Shown: piece by piece, positions 1 to 11,886 of the stretch
Layout of the letters: the number at the start of each line of letters is the position of its first letter
How positions within the stretch are numbered: the stretch's first letter is position 1
DNA from: Stachybotrys elegans
Lineage: Eukaryota; Ascomycota; Sordariomycetes; Hypocreales; Stachybotryaceae
NCBI GenBank assembly: GCA_020746835.1
Contig: JAGPNK010000015.1
Coordinates: 248,001-312,000 of the forward strand
Reading direction: 5' to 3'
DNA length: 64,000 nt
The notes under the pieces: generated by a model
Seen by the model: only the letters and a program-made list of their open reading frames with translations
The model's database searches: none
Told to the model about the DNA's origin: nothing
Made by a program: the position numbers and the translations under genes

Positions 1-3000
1 AAGGACATGGGCAATCATGAGTCGTGCAGCGATCGAGATGAATTTGCTTGAGAATGCTGATTCCCATTCAGGGGGGGTGGCAGACCCGATGCGGAAGTAA
101 ATGGCCGACTTGTGTTTATCTATTTATTTTATTGTATTTTATTTTAGTTTACAGCGGCATCCTGGAGCCGGCAACCCGCGACCCCAGCATCCGAAACATG
201 GCTGGCTCGCAGGCAGGTGTTTCCTGTCAAATCATCCAAATCATCCTGTCCCCACCGCCTGGCCTCCGCCTGGCCTTGGCCTCCGCACGGCCCACGCCAA
301 CCAGCCGATGCGCCTCCAAGCTCAGATTTGGGCCGTCGTGGTAGCTCACCCACTATCGACGCGGCGCCGCCCAAGTCCAACTGTGGCTTTGGGGGTGCAG
401 ACCATGACTCCCCGAGCCATGGCCGTCCTATTGCTGCCGTGGTCATAGTACCTATACAAGGCGCAACTATCGACCCTCGAGCCAACCGCCCGGCAGAGCA
501 GAGGGACGCTGGTGAGAAGCCACCTGGCCACCTCCCAATTGCTTGAGGTACGTGTACTCACCTACCTGCATGTACCTATGTACTGTACATTGTACTGCCT
601 GCAGGCGTGGTTGAATCGGGTTAGGCTGGCGCCGGCAGGGGTCTGACGGGGGCCGGACGCGAATCCGCGGTCTTGCCCATTCCAAGATCAGTGTCAGCAA
701 GCAACACAATTAAAAACAATAAAAGTCAAAGTAAAAAATCAGAACAAAATAAGTCAACGGGAGCAGTAAATACAGCCTGGGGATAAGGAGAGACGTGGCA
801 GACAAGAAAGAGGAGTCCGTCAGCATAATATTCCAGAGGCATAAAGAGAGAGAAAGAGAGAGAAAGAGAGAGGGAGAGAGTGTGTGTGCCCACACCCCCT
901 TTCCCGTCGCCCCTTCCTAGCCAAACCAACCAACAGCCGCCGTCCTTCCCGTCCCGTCCCATAGAAAAGCAGGAGCGAGAGAGAGAGAGAGAAAAAAGCA
1001 CGGACGGGCAATCTCTCCGAGCTAATGTCCTTGTTTCGTGTGTTCTTCTCTTTTCGGCACCCCTGCCCATCAAATTCAGCAATTAATACAGCACATGTAA
1101 AAGGTAGCGGCTGTTGTTTCTTTTCTTTTCTGCTAGTGCTCACCCCTCCTTGATGCACTTTGTCGACCATCATGTGCATCCCTGCCGCCTCGCTCTTCTC
1201 GTCTACGTATCCGTCTTCGCGCCTTGTCCTGCTGTCAGTCATGCACGTCTCTTGACGCAAGCCATCTTCGTCGCCGACCATTGGACGGGCCTCCATGGCC
1301 TTCGAAACTTCCGTCTCCCGCGCCCCATGCCATTCATCCATCCATCCCCCAGCCCGTCATTACAGTACCAGTACCAGCACCAGCACTAGTCCTTCCCCCG
1401 TCCGTCGTGTCCGTCTTCTCGCTCCTCTTGTCCTTCTCGCTACGCCTTCCGCGCCCGAACCCGCAAATGCTTGGCTGGCTGGCATCTTCCCTTTGCCTTT
1501 GTCCTCGGAGGTACTGTAGCTCTTCCTCGCAAGGCGGCTATCCGATCGGATCACGGCTGACTGCAGGAATGCTCCAGAGCCTACCTATGGACCTACCACG
1601 GCTTTTTGGCTGTCTGCCCCCGCCGGGCCATACCATCATCATCATCAGCATCATCATCAGACGAATGGCTCTTGTCTTGCCAAGCCTGTCGCGCCCTCTC
1701 GTCTCGTCGCCCGGATCGAGCGAGACACAGCTGGCTGGCTGGCTGCTTGCTTGCTGACCGCCATCTACATCCGGAACCACCACGCACAGCTCAGCCAGCA
1801 GCCATCCGTCCAGCGACCAGTCGCCAGCCAGCATCACCCCTCCTCGATGCTCAATGTCTCATCATTGTCCCCCTCCCAGGCCGCATCATACCACCCACAC
1901 CATACCACGTTCATGTCCGTCTTCACCTACCCACCTGAAGCTGACCTGACCTAAGAACCTTGCCGCCGTGTTAGTACTCCGTACCTTGCTTCGGGAGACT
2001 CTCTGACCACACGCCCCCTCCCTTATCCCCCTCCCCCCTCCCTATCCCCCTGTCCTCCCCTTGTTCCCCTTGCCCTAGCTCCTTGCCTTCCCTTCCCCGG
2101 CTCCCCCAGCCTATCCTAACCCGCACCGCACCGACTTGGCCTCTGCTCCCTGCGCTTCGCTTGACCCGCCTGTCGCCCTATCATATCCGCTCGCTCCCGT
2201 GCCTGGTCTGTGGTCTGTGCCTGTGGTCTGTGTCTGTCCGTCGCCTGTCGCCTGTCGTCTGCCGCTGGCTTGTTTCTTGCTCGACCCAAACTTCTCCCAC
2301 CCATCTCAGCCCATCCCATCCCATCCATCCCATCCCATCCATCATCTGCACACTGTATCCGTACGGATCCTTGCTTCCTTCATACTGCCACCCCTAGTCC
2401 TCGTCCTAGTCCTAGTCCTTGACTGACAACAGACTACTACTCCTCGTATGACGACTCGCCTAGTCCCCAGACTGCCGGGCTTTCATTCTTTCCTATCCAC
2501 GTTGTTGTTCGGTGTGTCGTCCAACTTACCTCGACCATCTATCCGTCCCTCCAGCCAACCGACCGATCCGGCTATCCATCCGTCATCCATCATTCATCAT
2601 CCCTCCCTTCAATGCGACGGTAGCTTGTTTGCCAGTCTGCCCGCCACGACACAGGTGGAAGGGGGTGTGCGGTGCGGGAAGCGCAGCCTTCCCTCTCCCT
2701 CTTTGCACTTTCAGTCCACGCCTGTGCGGCACCACGCGCCCTCCCTCACTCACTCTCTTCTCTCCCATCCACCACCTCCTCTGCCTCTGCCTCTTCCTCC
2801 TCTGTCTCGTCCTCTTATAACGTCGCCTCCCTCCTGCTGCTCGCCCCTCTTTCTGTCAACTCCAGACTTGCTCCTCAACCAACCTGCGTCTTCGACAGAG
2901 GCCTGTGCCCAAGCCACAAATCCTTTGTCCTGAATCACTCATCCACCTTCCACTTCTCTACCTATCCTCTGCATTTGCTCTTCTCCGTCAGTGAGAATAT

Positions 3001-3234
3001 ATTATACCCCATCATCGTACTTGCACGGCGCTTTCTGGTCCACACGTTGCAAGCCCACTTCCCGCTGCGACTCGGTAATTGAGCGTCCTTGTCTTGCTTC
3101 ACTTGTGTGCACGCCCGAGCGCCGCACTCTTTCGCACACGCATCTAGACTTCACTTACAGCTCGTCCTTTTGGTGAAAACTCCTTCTGTCGCGTTGGCAG
3201 CCTCGCCGCATTTTTATCTTCTTCGCTTTTCAGA
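1..3234. other. Long intergenic/5' leader region, no supported gene
   Basis: No open frame here has both an ATG start and a non-repetitive, protein-like sequence; the longer frames are Ser/Pro/Leu-rich low complexity. Visible are GA-rich purine tracts near 845-880 and 965-1000, ATCCC/CCAT tandem repeats around 2310-2340, and strong C/T bias from about 1980 to 3230, which is usual upstream of fungal start sites. It probably holds the promoter and 5' UTR of the SET-domain gene that starts at 3235; a 5' UTR intron or a non-coding RNA cannot be excluded. Confidence 0.6.
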
Positions 3235-4460
3235 ATGACGGGACTCATGACCTCACCTACCGTCCAGAGCCTCCTCGAATGGGGCAGCGCCCAGGGCGTC
3301 CAGATAAACGGCATCCTTCCCAAGAACATCATCGGAAGAGGGTTGGGAATGGTGGCAACTAGAGACATCCGAGTGAGTTGGAACCCTCTCTGCCAGACTC
3401 TGCCTGTGAAGCGGAGCCAGTGCTAACGAGGACCGCTGAGTAGAAGGGAGAGACCCTCGTCACCGTCCCCAGCTCTATCGCGAGGTCGGTTCAGAGTACG
3501 CCTGACTGGATCCTCGAGCCACTAAGCCACGCCTCCTGCCAGGCTGTCCTGGCCGTTTCCCTATGCCTGGAACGGGATCCCGGCTTCACCAACTGGAAGC
3601 GCTTGTTCCCAACCTGGGACGAGGTCAACGCCAGCCACCCGATGCGTTGGCCCCGTAAACTCGTCGAGCTCTTGCCCCGGTCCACAAAGAGCGTTCTCCA
3701 TGATCAGGAGAAGAAGTTTTGGGAGGACTGGCTGGATGTCAAGTACAAGTTCCCTGGCATCGGGCGAAACGACTTCCTGCACGCCTGGATCATCGTCAAC
3801 AGCCGCGCCTTCCTCTACAACCCCACTGCAGCGCGCGAGGGCCACAGGGATCACGTCGCCCTGGTCCCAGTCGCCGACCTCTTCAACCACCATACCCGCG
3901 GGGGCTGCTCCGCCCGCCACGAGGGCAGCCAGTATGTCGTCCGCGCCGTCAGGAACTACCAGAGGGGCGAGGAGCTCCACGTCAACTACGGCAAGCACAG
4001 CAACGATTACCTCCTCGTCGAGTACGGCTTCGTCATGCCCGACTACGAGAACTTTTATGACATTACGAGCCTGGATGAATTCATCTGCGGGCGCTTCACG
4101 TACCAGCAAGCCACCTACCTCAAGACCAAGGACGCCTGGGGCCACTTCGAACTCGACACACACGGCGCCGTCTACCGCACCAAGGTCGCTCTCCGCCTCC
4201 TGACCCTCCCGGAGATTGACTGGCCCGACTACTTGGATGGCAAGAAGGAAATCACCGCCGAGGACATGGTCTTCGTCAACGGGCTTCTGCGCGAGATTCT
4301 CGGCTCCTGGCAGAAGACTCTTCTCTCCAAAATGCGCACCGTAGAGTACAGCTACATTGGCGAGGAAGGCGCCCGCGATCTCCTGCGCTACCGATTGCGC
4401 CAGCTCCGCGGCCTCCTCATGTCGGCTCTCAGCCGGCTTGACCGTCCCGGCTGGGAGTAA
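3235..4460 (+). CDS. SET-domain protein lysine methyltransferase (SETD3/Rubisco-LSMT type)
   Basis: Exons 3235-3372 and 3444-4460 encode 384 aa. The 71-nt intron has GTGAGT at its 5' end, a TGCTAAC branch site at 3421 and TAG at its 3' end; the joint restores the SET opening GRGLGMVATRDIR|KGETLVTVP. The SET core continues with DLFNH (Asn194-His195, the AdoMet-binding NH pair) and VNYG (Tyr228), followed by NDYLLVEYGF and a C-terminal helical part like the Rubisco LSMT substrate-binding domain. The family transfers methyl groups from AdoMet to lysines (SETD3: actin histidine) of non-histone proteins, usually in the cytosol or nucleus. The target here is unknown. The length suits fungal members of the family. 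It is convergent with the RBP35-like gene. Confidence 0.9.
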
Positions 4461-5845
4461 AGATGGGATCCTTCTCCCGCCCCGCCACTTCGGAAGTGGA
4501 ACATGACACTTACTAATATGACTTGACGATCTGTATTTTTATTGCTGGGACTCGGGGTCTCGTCACTCAATTTCACGGCACTGACACTCGCCCCAAATCT
4601 TTTATGGCCCTAGCATCGTCTGTTGGCTTGTCTTTTTTTATAGGTATGCAGGATAGTTATTGAATGGGATTTCCTTCTACGTCTGAAAACCGCCTGTCAT
4701 GATTGCCTCCTATACGCCATGATGTGTTCCATCCTCGCTCCATAGACGTTTCGTGGCTCTGCATCCTCGTGGAGCGCAGGTTGCGTAAAATATTGTGAAT
4801 ACTGTAGCATCACGATTGATGATCATCGAGCGAGGCAGGACATTCGGGCAAGGGTCGGTCGGCCCAGTGGAGAGGCATGAAATGGGAGGTATCGCGGTCG
4901 CCATAACGCCATGGCCGCATGCTCTATATTAAATGCACACGGTGATATGCATCGCTTGGATGCTAGTGAGTTGCTCGTTCATTTCATGCCCACGTCGCAG
5001 AAAATTGCCGCTCCATTCCATCGGCAACGAGTGTATTACCGTGAGATGACAATCGGACCAGTGGCGACTTCAGCGACGCTCAGCTTTATGAGGCGCCTTG
5101 TATTTACTTGCAACAGCGGGGATGTTCCGACCGTCCAAAGTTTTGTATACGCAGACCTGGCCCGCTCGATTGTCCTTCCCTTTTTGCTTTGCGGCTTGAC
5201 CTTGGGAGTCGCAGCACGGCCAGCAGCAGCACGTCACCGGCCCCTTCAGCGCGGGGACGGAATCCTGACTTGGCACCGAGGTAACATCACATGGAGAAAG
5301 GTACACATACACAGGCGGGAAGAAGAAGGGGGGAAAAGACCATTTCGAATTTTCTTTTATTCTTTTCAAGGCCCAGACAGTCCAATATCACGCCCGAAAG
5401 CCAAAAGGGCGAGGTGAGCAAAGCAACCCAGCAAACACAAGGAAGAGAAGAGATGTATGATACATTCAAAAAGGAGAAGAAAGAAAAGAAAAGAAAAGAA
5501 AGAGAGAAAGAAGAAAAAGAGAAAAAAAAAGACAACCGTTCCCACTGACTAATATGTTCTTCCGCACCCTGATGTTCCTATTCTCTGAACACCTTGATGG
5601 AAAATACAAACAATAAAGAGTTCGAGAGGGCCTAACAAGAACATAAAACGAAAAGGGGGTCAAGGTTTGCGGCAAGGGGGGTTGAAAAAAGTAGCCCATG
5701 CTTCGTATTCGTAGTTCCCATCATACATTCCTCCCGCCCACGGTCCTACCTCTTCGTTTGCCCCTGGGTGGGCATGCCTCATGTTTCCCTCTTCATTCTC
5801 AAAGGTAGCTGACGGGTGCAGCTTGTCCGAGGCGGCGTCGTCATC
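4461..5845. other. Convergent intergenic region with A/G tract
   Basis: This is the 3' flank shared by the SET gene (+) and the RBP35-like gene (-). A nearly pure A/G tract rich in AAAGA units lies at about 5467-5531. Frames of up to 168 aa show no family resemblance and contain the low-complexity tract. I see no gene. Confidence 0.6.
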
Positions 5846-7284
5846 CTACTCGGGGCGATGTCGTTTGGCGCCGTGAGGGTTGTTGCCCCAGTCGCCGCCA
5901 GGCCCTCCCTGAGGCTGGCCGAAGCCAAAATTGCCGGCGAACTGAGGACCCATGGGTTGGAAACCTAGGCTTGCGTGTTAGTTTCCGGCGACAGCGTGGT
6001 GTGGTCGGTGAGAGGGGGTTAAGATTGAGGTATGACGTTTTGTGTGTTCCGGGGAGGGGGGTGGATGATGGAAAAGGGCGGAGGAAGCCGAGATTCCTTC
6101 CCCTGACGAGGAACAGACTTTCGGGATCGCCATTTGACATGGCGCCGTCTGCTCAGGAAGGCTTCCGCGGGACAGCGATTATGCTGGATAGAGTTAAAGA
6201 CGTACCTTGCATGCCTCCTGGGCCCATCATGCCCATGCCCATCTGGCCAGGCATCCCCATGGGCATTGGGTTCATGTGGTGCATGCCACCACCCATGTAG
6301 CCTCCTCCTCCGCGCCCTCCGCGCATGCCTCCCGGCCCGCCTCGCATACCGCCGCCCATCATACCACCACCACCCCGGGGCTGGTAGCCAAAGTTACCGC
6401 CTCCGCCCATGGGCTGGTTGTAACCGCCGCCGCCCATGCCACCGCCGGCGTTGAAGCCCATGCCCGAATTGGCATTATTGTTGTAGTTGTTGCGGAAATT
6501 GCCGCCGCCACCTCCGCCCATGTTGCCGCCACGATTGTTGAAGCCTCCACGGCCGCGGTAGCCGCCGCTGTAGCTGCCTCGGTCGTTGTAAGGTCCCGTG
6601 GGCGTCCGCGTCTGCTCCTTTGTGCGCGCGGGACCATCCTTTGGCAGCGTGCGGAAAGGGTTCGCTGAGGGGTTCCAGTACGAGATGGTCGTCTTCTTCT
6701 GGCCCGGCTGCGCGGCCTCGGCCACGACGTCCTCAATGGTGTGCTTTGCGGCCGTAGCCGCTTGAGGTGATAGGAATTCAACAAAAGCTTGCCTGTGTAA
6801 CAATTAGTCAGTTGGCTGTGCATAGGGCGTTGGTGTCTGGCGCTGGTGCTTACCCCTTGCTTTTCCCATTCACCTTGTGCTCGCTAAAGGTGATATCCTT
6901 TACTTCGCTCTCGCAATCGGCGCGCTCGAGCCAGCCGCGAATATCATCGTCTGTGGTCCACCAGTTGAGCTCGGAGATCATGATTGCCGAGGTGGCATTG
7001 TGGTCTACAGGTCTGTCGTCGCCCTCCATCCTCATCTTGCCATCGTGGCTGTACGACCTGTTGCGGTCATCGCGTCCGTCATCGTGGTGGTGCTGGTGAC
7101 CGTCGTCTATGTAGTCGTCGCCATCCTGATCATGCCCATGGTCGTGCCCATGGTCATGGTCGTGGCTGTGGCTTGCGTTGCGGTTGTCGCGGTTATCTCT
7201 CTCGTCATCGTGACCGCGGTGGTTGTCAGGCCTGTCGCTGCCGGAGTCGCCGTAAAAATCGATCTCGAAGTCGGCCTCAGCCAT
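5846..7284 (-). CDS. RBP35: RRM protein, CFIm68/CPSF6-like (RBP35-type) pre-mRNA 3'-end processing factor
   Basis: Exons (minus) 7284-6854, 6792-6206 and 5964-5846 encode 378 aa. The N-terminus is acidic and has a His/Asp-rich stretch (HDHDHGHDHGHD). It is followed by one RRM at about residues 96-170 that begins ISELNWWTTDDDIRGW, the WWTTD signature of the CFIm68/59 (CPSF6/7) family. The first intron falls inside the RRM (GKSKG|QAFVEF). After a proline-containing linker come about 150 residues of GGG/RGG/GYRGRGG/NMGGG repeats and a basic tail (AKRHRPE). CFIm binds UGUA-type motifs upstream of poly(A) sites and guides site choice in the nucleus. The Magnaporthe RBP35 protein has the same RRM plus RGG layout, and I assign orthology by architecture only. 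Confidence 0.85.
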
Positions 7285-8430
7285 GTTGAAGATGGATGCC
7301 TTGTCTTGGTCTTTAAGGATACGTGAGGACGGGCCAGCGCCTAGATTAGAGATGGAGAGTTGCCAATGGTCACTCCGGAGGAGGAATGGTATTCAAATTC
7401 TGAGAGATACAGGTGTTTGTCCTTGATCTTGGGAACCGATCAGTAATGAAGCTTTTCGACTTGCCCGACCGCATCCAGCCGGAGGCATGCGCAATAAACA
7501 CAAAAAGAACAGGAGAGAGGAAAATTAGCAGAGAGCTTCGAGCTTGCCAAATACGTACAGTCCCAAGGCACCTGCCTACTACAGCGTGCTCTTCTTTCCA
7601 GCGTGATCTCGTATGCAAAGTACACTGAGGGGGGAGGGAGAAGATGAAGCTCTGTGCTTGCGATCCTCGGACGGTCAGAAGCCTCTCTCAGCTCTGCGTC
7701 TTGAATTGATTGGCCTTGGGCAAAGAAAATAAGAATGGGTGCGCGTCGGATACAGGTTTCTGGGAGACGAGGCTACCCCTTTTTGCCCTTCCACTTCAAA
7801 GTCAACACACAGCCAAAGACCTGGGCCCTGGCAGTCCTCCGCGACCTTTGTTCGGGCAGCGATGCGGCGTCGATGCGATAACGGAGCGTCGAGCGATGAC
7901 GGGGGAGGTGCCTTGCGAGGCTGGAGGAATGCGGTTGCGACCTAGAGCTTGACGGGGGCTGAGGTTAGTGAGACGAGGAGGCTCGACGGGTGAGGATGGC
8001 CGCAGCTCCGAGACTGTGGAACAGCTTGAATCAGCCTTGGGCACGGAGTAAGGGGGCGTTTGATCCAGGGTCGCAACGGTTAGATCAAGAAACTGCGAAA
8101 CGGGTGCCTTGCAGATGACCAGTAGTAGGGGAGATTTCTGCCAATCGCTGGGCCGGAAGCTTCTGACACGCGAGGCTGCGCGCTGTCAAGCCACAGCAGC
8201 GCCACGAATCTTCCACAAGTCCACACGCGGAAGTTTGTTGCTCCGAGGCGCCCATCCAGCCGGCTCTCTGACAGTCACGTGCTTTCCAGTAGTTCACAAT
8301 CGTCTCCGTACATATCCAGCAATGGGCACTCATTTTCATAGCTATTGCATCAAACTAACCCTTGCACTTCAAGTTCGCCGTCAAATCAGATTCCGTCGTT
8401 CCATTCCGAATCATTGTCATAGAAAGCTGC
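7285..8430. other. Intergenic region, promoter of RBP35-like gene
   Basis: The region lies between the ATG of the RBP35-like gene and the stop of the WD40 gene, both on the minus strand. Short frames of up to 129 aa are not protein-like. No gene or clear motif is seen. Confidence 0.55.
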
Positions 8431-10725
8431 CTACTCTTCCGACCTACCGTAGGGGGAGTCAAAGTAAACCGCCGGGTTGCTCTGCAGCATCTCATTGACG
8501 CTGCGTCCCATGGGAGGATCCCCTTCATCATCATCGTTCTCGTTAAACGAGTGCACCGAGCACGTGCCACGGCTCATGTTGTAGCCGTTGAGAGCCGATG
8601 CTGCAATGAGTTAGTCGCTAGGATCCAGCTTCACCAAGGGGAGAGGAGCGTGCTTCTACTTACCCACTACAATAGGTGCGTTGGGGTGCCAGCTTGCGTC
8701 ACGCACGCACGTCCCCCAGCCGCCATCCTCGTCGAACCACAGCCGGCTGTGGCGATCAACTTGGCGCGTACCCATCGTTGCCTTCTTGACATCGATGACA
8801 CCTGCCTTGGTAGCGTCCATGTTGTAGATGTGCACTTTGCCGTCTGCACTTCCCGAGTAGACGTAGCGGGAGTTGGTCGAGTTTGGTGGTGAGAAATGAC
8901 ATCGGATAAGGGTGCGCAGCACCTTGTGGCCTCGGAAAGTCACAAGTGAGTTATCGTGCGGGTGGGGATCCCAGTCTTCCTCATCGTAGAGATGGCCTCG
9001 GTAGTCGAAGCCACTGCCATGTATGTGCGACGTCGCGCTGATCTCGGTGAAGCGATCAGTCGACATGACCATGCGAAGATCCCACAGCTTCATGGTTTGG
9101 TCCTTGCCATTGCTGAGGATATAGCGGCCGTCTCCCTTGCTATCGATGTAGGTGAGTCCTTCAGTATGGCCCAGGAAGGCTCCTGCTTCACGGCTATCGC
9201 CCATACTTCTCCGATCCCACACTTTGATGGTGGTATCATCCGAACCCGAGTACAAGATATGGGGAGAAGCCTTGTCAGCGAAGCAGACGGCATTGACGTC
9301 ATCACGGTGGCCAACAACATGGTGCAGCACTTGTCTCGACTCAATGTCGTACACGACGAGGGCGTGGGAGTTGGTGCCAGCGACGAGCTCCCTGCCGTCG
9401 CCTGAGAATCGGACAGAGAAGATGCCAAAGCCGCCACGACGACCCCAGCCAGTATTCCTAGCACCAGGACTGCTGAGGTCAAGAGTGTACGGGTCACCTT
9501 TGTCGTTAGGGTCCGTTGGCGCAATTGACACAAGATTGTTGATGGATGTATAGGCCAGCCAACGATTGTCGGGACTCAGCGAAGCGTCTGTCAAGGTCCA
9601 TTGTCCAAACGGGTAGGAAGCTGTCTTGTAGTGCTTCCAGTCGTAGGGATTAGATGTGTCATACATGCGGATGTTGAAGTCCTGGCAGCAGGAAAAGAAG
9701 AAGTTGCCGTCGTCGGAGAACTGACCCGAGTAGATGGGGTCGTCGTAGTGAATGATTTGTTCAGCACGGGTCCCGGGCACCATACTCTGAACGAAAACGT
9801 TAGCCACCCTATGGCGCCATGGCAGGCGCTGGTACATACCTGGGTCAAGAGAGCGTTGTTTGCTCTGGTCTCCTCGGGCGTGCCAAGCCCAACCATCCTA
9901 TCCAAGGCTCTTCGAATGCGGTGCTTGCGATATCGTCGGTCTTCGCTCACGCCGAACTGACCTGAGCGCATGAGCTTCCTCCCCTCAAGACTCGGGACCT
10001 TGGGAAAGCGATTGGGGTCCTTGGGCTCTCCTCTGCGCCTCCTGCCTCCCCAGAAGCCCCAGTGGGGGCCAGCGCCTTCGTCTTCTTCGAGGATGAAGTT
10101 GTCAAAGTCATGGTTTTGCAGGAGGGCCATGAGTTGTGCCCGCGTGAGCAGCCCTGTTCGGTTGCCACCTGCTTGGGGTCAGCGTGCGCTGCTTGGTAGG
10201 AAGATTTCCGGCAATGGGAGATGTACCTCTGAGCAGACCAAGGACCTGCTCGGTGAAGTCCTCGACGGTAGGTCCGCCGGTTGCGATACCGTCATCGTCG
10301 TCTTCGTTCTCCTCGTCCTCATCTTCATCGTCTTCCTCTTCCTCCATCAAGACTTCCACCAAATCACCAGGGTAGGCATCTGGAAGGCGGGTGGGTCAGC
10401 TTGGGTGCGTTGAGGTCGTGCAGAAGGGGGTCATACCGTGAAATTCGTCGTCGTTGTCTTCTTCGTCTTCGTCTTCATCTTCATCTTCATCTTGGTCCTG
10501 ATCCTCGTCTTCGTCCTCATCTTCATCTTGCCCGGGGTGGTATTCATAGTCCGCATCCTCAAACACATCGCTCTCTTCGTCTTCAACATGGATGGCATGT
10601 GCATGCGGAAGATGATGGGTGGCGCTGGCATTCAACAGACCCGGAGAGTCCTGTTCCTGAGGCTGAGAATCTCCATCCTGCCGAGGGGTTTCAGAAGGTG
10701 GGCTGGAGGCGCCGTTTTGATCCAT
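8431..10725 (-). CDS. WD40-repeat protein, DCAF11/WDR23 (LEC14B)-like
   Basis: Exons (minus) 10725-10437, 10379-10227, 10168-9840, 9786-8664 and 8600-8431 encode 687 aa. The N-terminal 150 residues are very acidic, with two Asp/Glu tracts. An intermediate part contains the conserved GPHWGFWGGRR block and a RRYRKHRIRRALDRMVG stretch. The C-terminal half forms a seven-blade WD40 propeller with clear blades (SGSDDTTIKVWDRR, SNGKDQTMKLWDLR, YSGSADGKVHIYN). This arrangement is the one seen in DCAF11/WDR23 and plant LEC14B, substrate receptors of CUL4-DDB1 ubiquitin ligases; human WDR23 controls NRF2 and histone mRNA processing. The function in fungi is inferred from family only. The start is the first ATG in frame; upstream codons are non-ATG. 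It is divergent from GDT1. Confidence 0.88.
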
Positions 10726-11886
10726 TTTTATGAGCGGAGGGCGTTGAGAACAAGGAGGATGGTTCTCTTGAGAGGTATTCGGGCTCAACGGTTGCTTCGC
10801 TTCTCCCGGAGCTTACGGCAGCGGGGGGCGAAAGCGGTGGCGCTCCGATAAGCAAGGTGCTGCACTGCTCGGCGTGCCGTCCACAGGCACAATATGGAGA
10901 CAATTCCCGGTGGAGGTGATTGGGCTTCTCCAAAATATGGCCAAGATGCTGCGCTGTCTGCCGCGATGCGAAGTTGAAGATCAGCCAGCAGAGGGCGTGA
11001 CGCCATTGAATTCAGGAACTAAGGTAAAGTACGCCCGGAGATAAGGGAGTTGGCAGCGGACATGCTCCAGCTTCCCCATAGGTAAGTACTTTTAGTGGTG
11101 CCTGTCTGTCCAGTACAACAACAAATTGAGCAAACACGTGCATTGATTAACAGGCTGGAAGAAGAAATTGGCCGACCACTCGGATTGAATTTTCATACAT
11201 TCAACCAAGTAACACATACAATCAGCTATCAACCCCCAGAAAGCTCAGAGGAGCCGCAGCATCTCCAGCGACCACCACCCGAATCCAGCCTACCCTGTAC
11301 TTTGTCCGGACCTCGGATAGATGCAACTTCCCTACTAGCATTTTCTACGCACCTAAAATAAGAATTAGGTAAGGTGCGTATTCGGGACCCACACCAGCTC
11401 CTGATGGCGTTCAAGTGGAGGGATGCGCCTGCCAAGGGCCCAGCGCCAGATTTCCCAGATTCCCCAGGCCAGGCCAATTCCAGCCAGGCTGAGGTGGCCC
11501 CTTTAACCCCTGTACGACCTGCAAACTAAGTGCCATCTAACTTTTGAGCCCGTCGTCACCCTTTTTTCATGCCGCCGTCCAACTTTTTAGCTGGTCGATA
11601 ATTGTTCTCGCTGTGCTGTCTGTGGTACCCGTCTTCTTTTCTGAACCCTCCCTATCCCCTTATTTCCGTTTTTATTGCCAGCTCTTCGATCTGCGCATCA
11701 CCATCAATCCTTCGACATTCTCATTCGTGGCCACTTCCAATCCTCCTCCTATCTTCTTCGTCCCCGACAGCCCTTCTCTGCCCTCGAAATCGTCCTCGAC
11801 CGAGGCCAGCGGGCTCCTCGGCCTGCGAATTTACCCAACACGTTGTTGATATAACCATCTCGACGCGCTCCCAACAAACCGCCACG
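10726..11886. other. Divergent promoter between WD40 gene and GDT1
   Basis: This 1.16-kb spacer separates two divergent starts. The GDT1 side (11540-11886) is C/T-rich, as is common in fungal 5' UTRs. No gene or specific operator is recognised. Confidence 0.55.

Noticed and set aside
6207..6668. 153-codon plus-strand frame (Ala/His/Val-rich) over the RGG part of the RBP35-like gene
   Set aside because: Antisense of Gly-rich codons; the minus strand has the RRM and matching introns.
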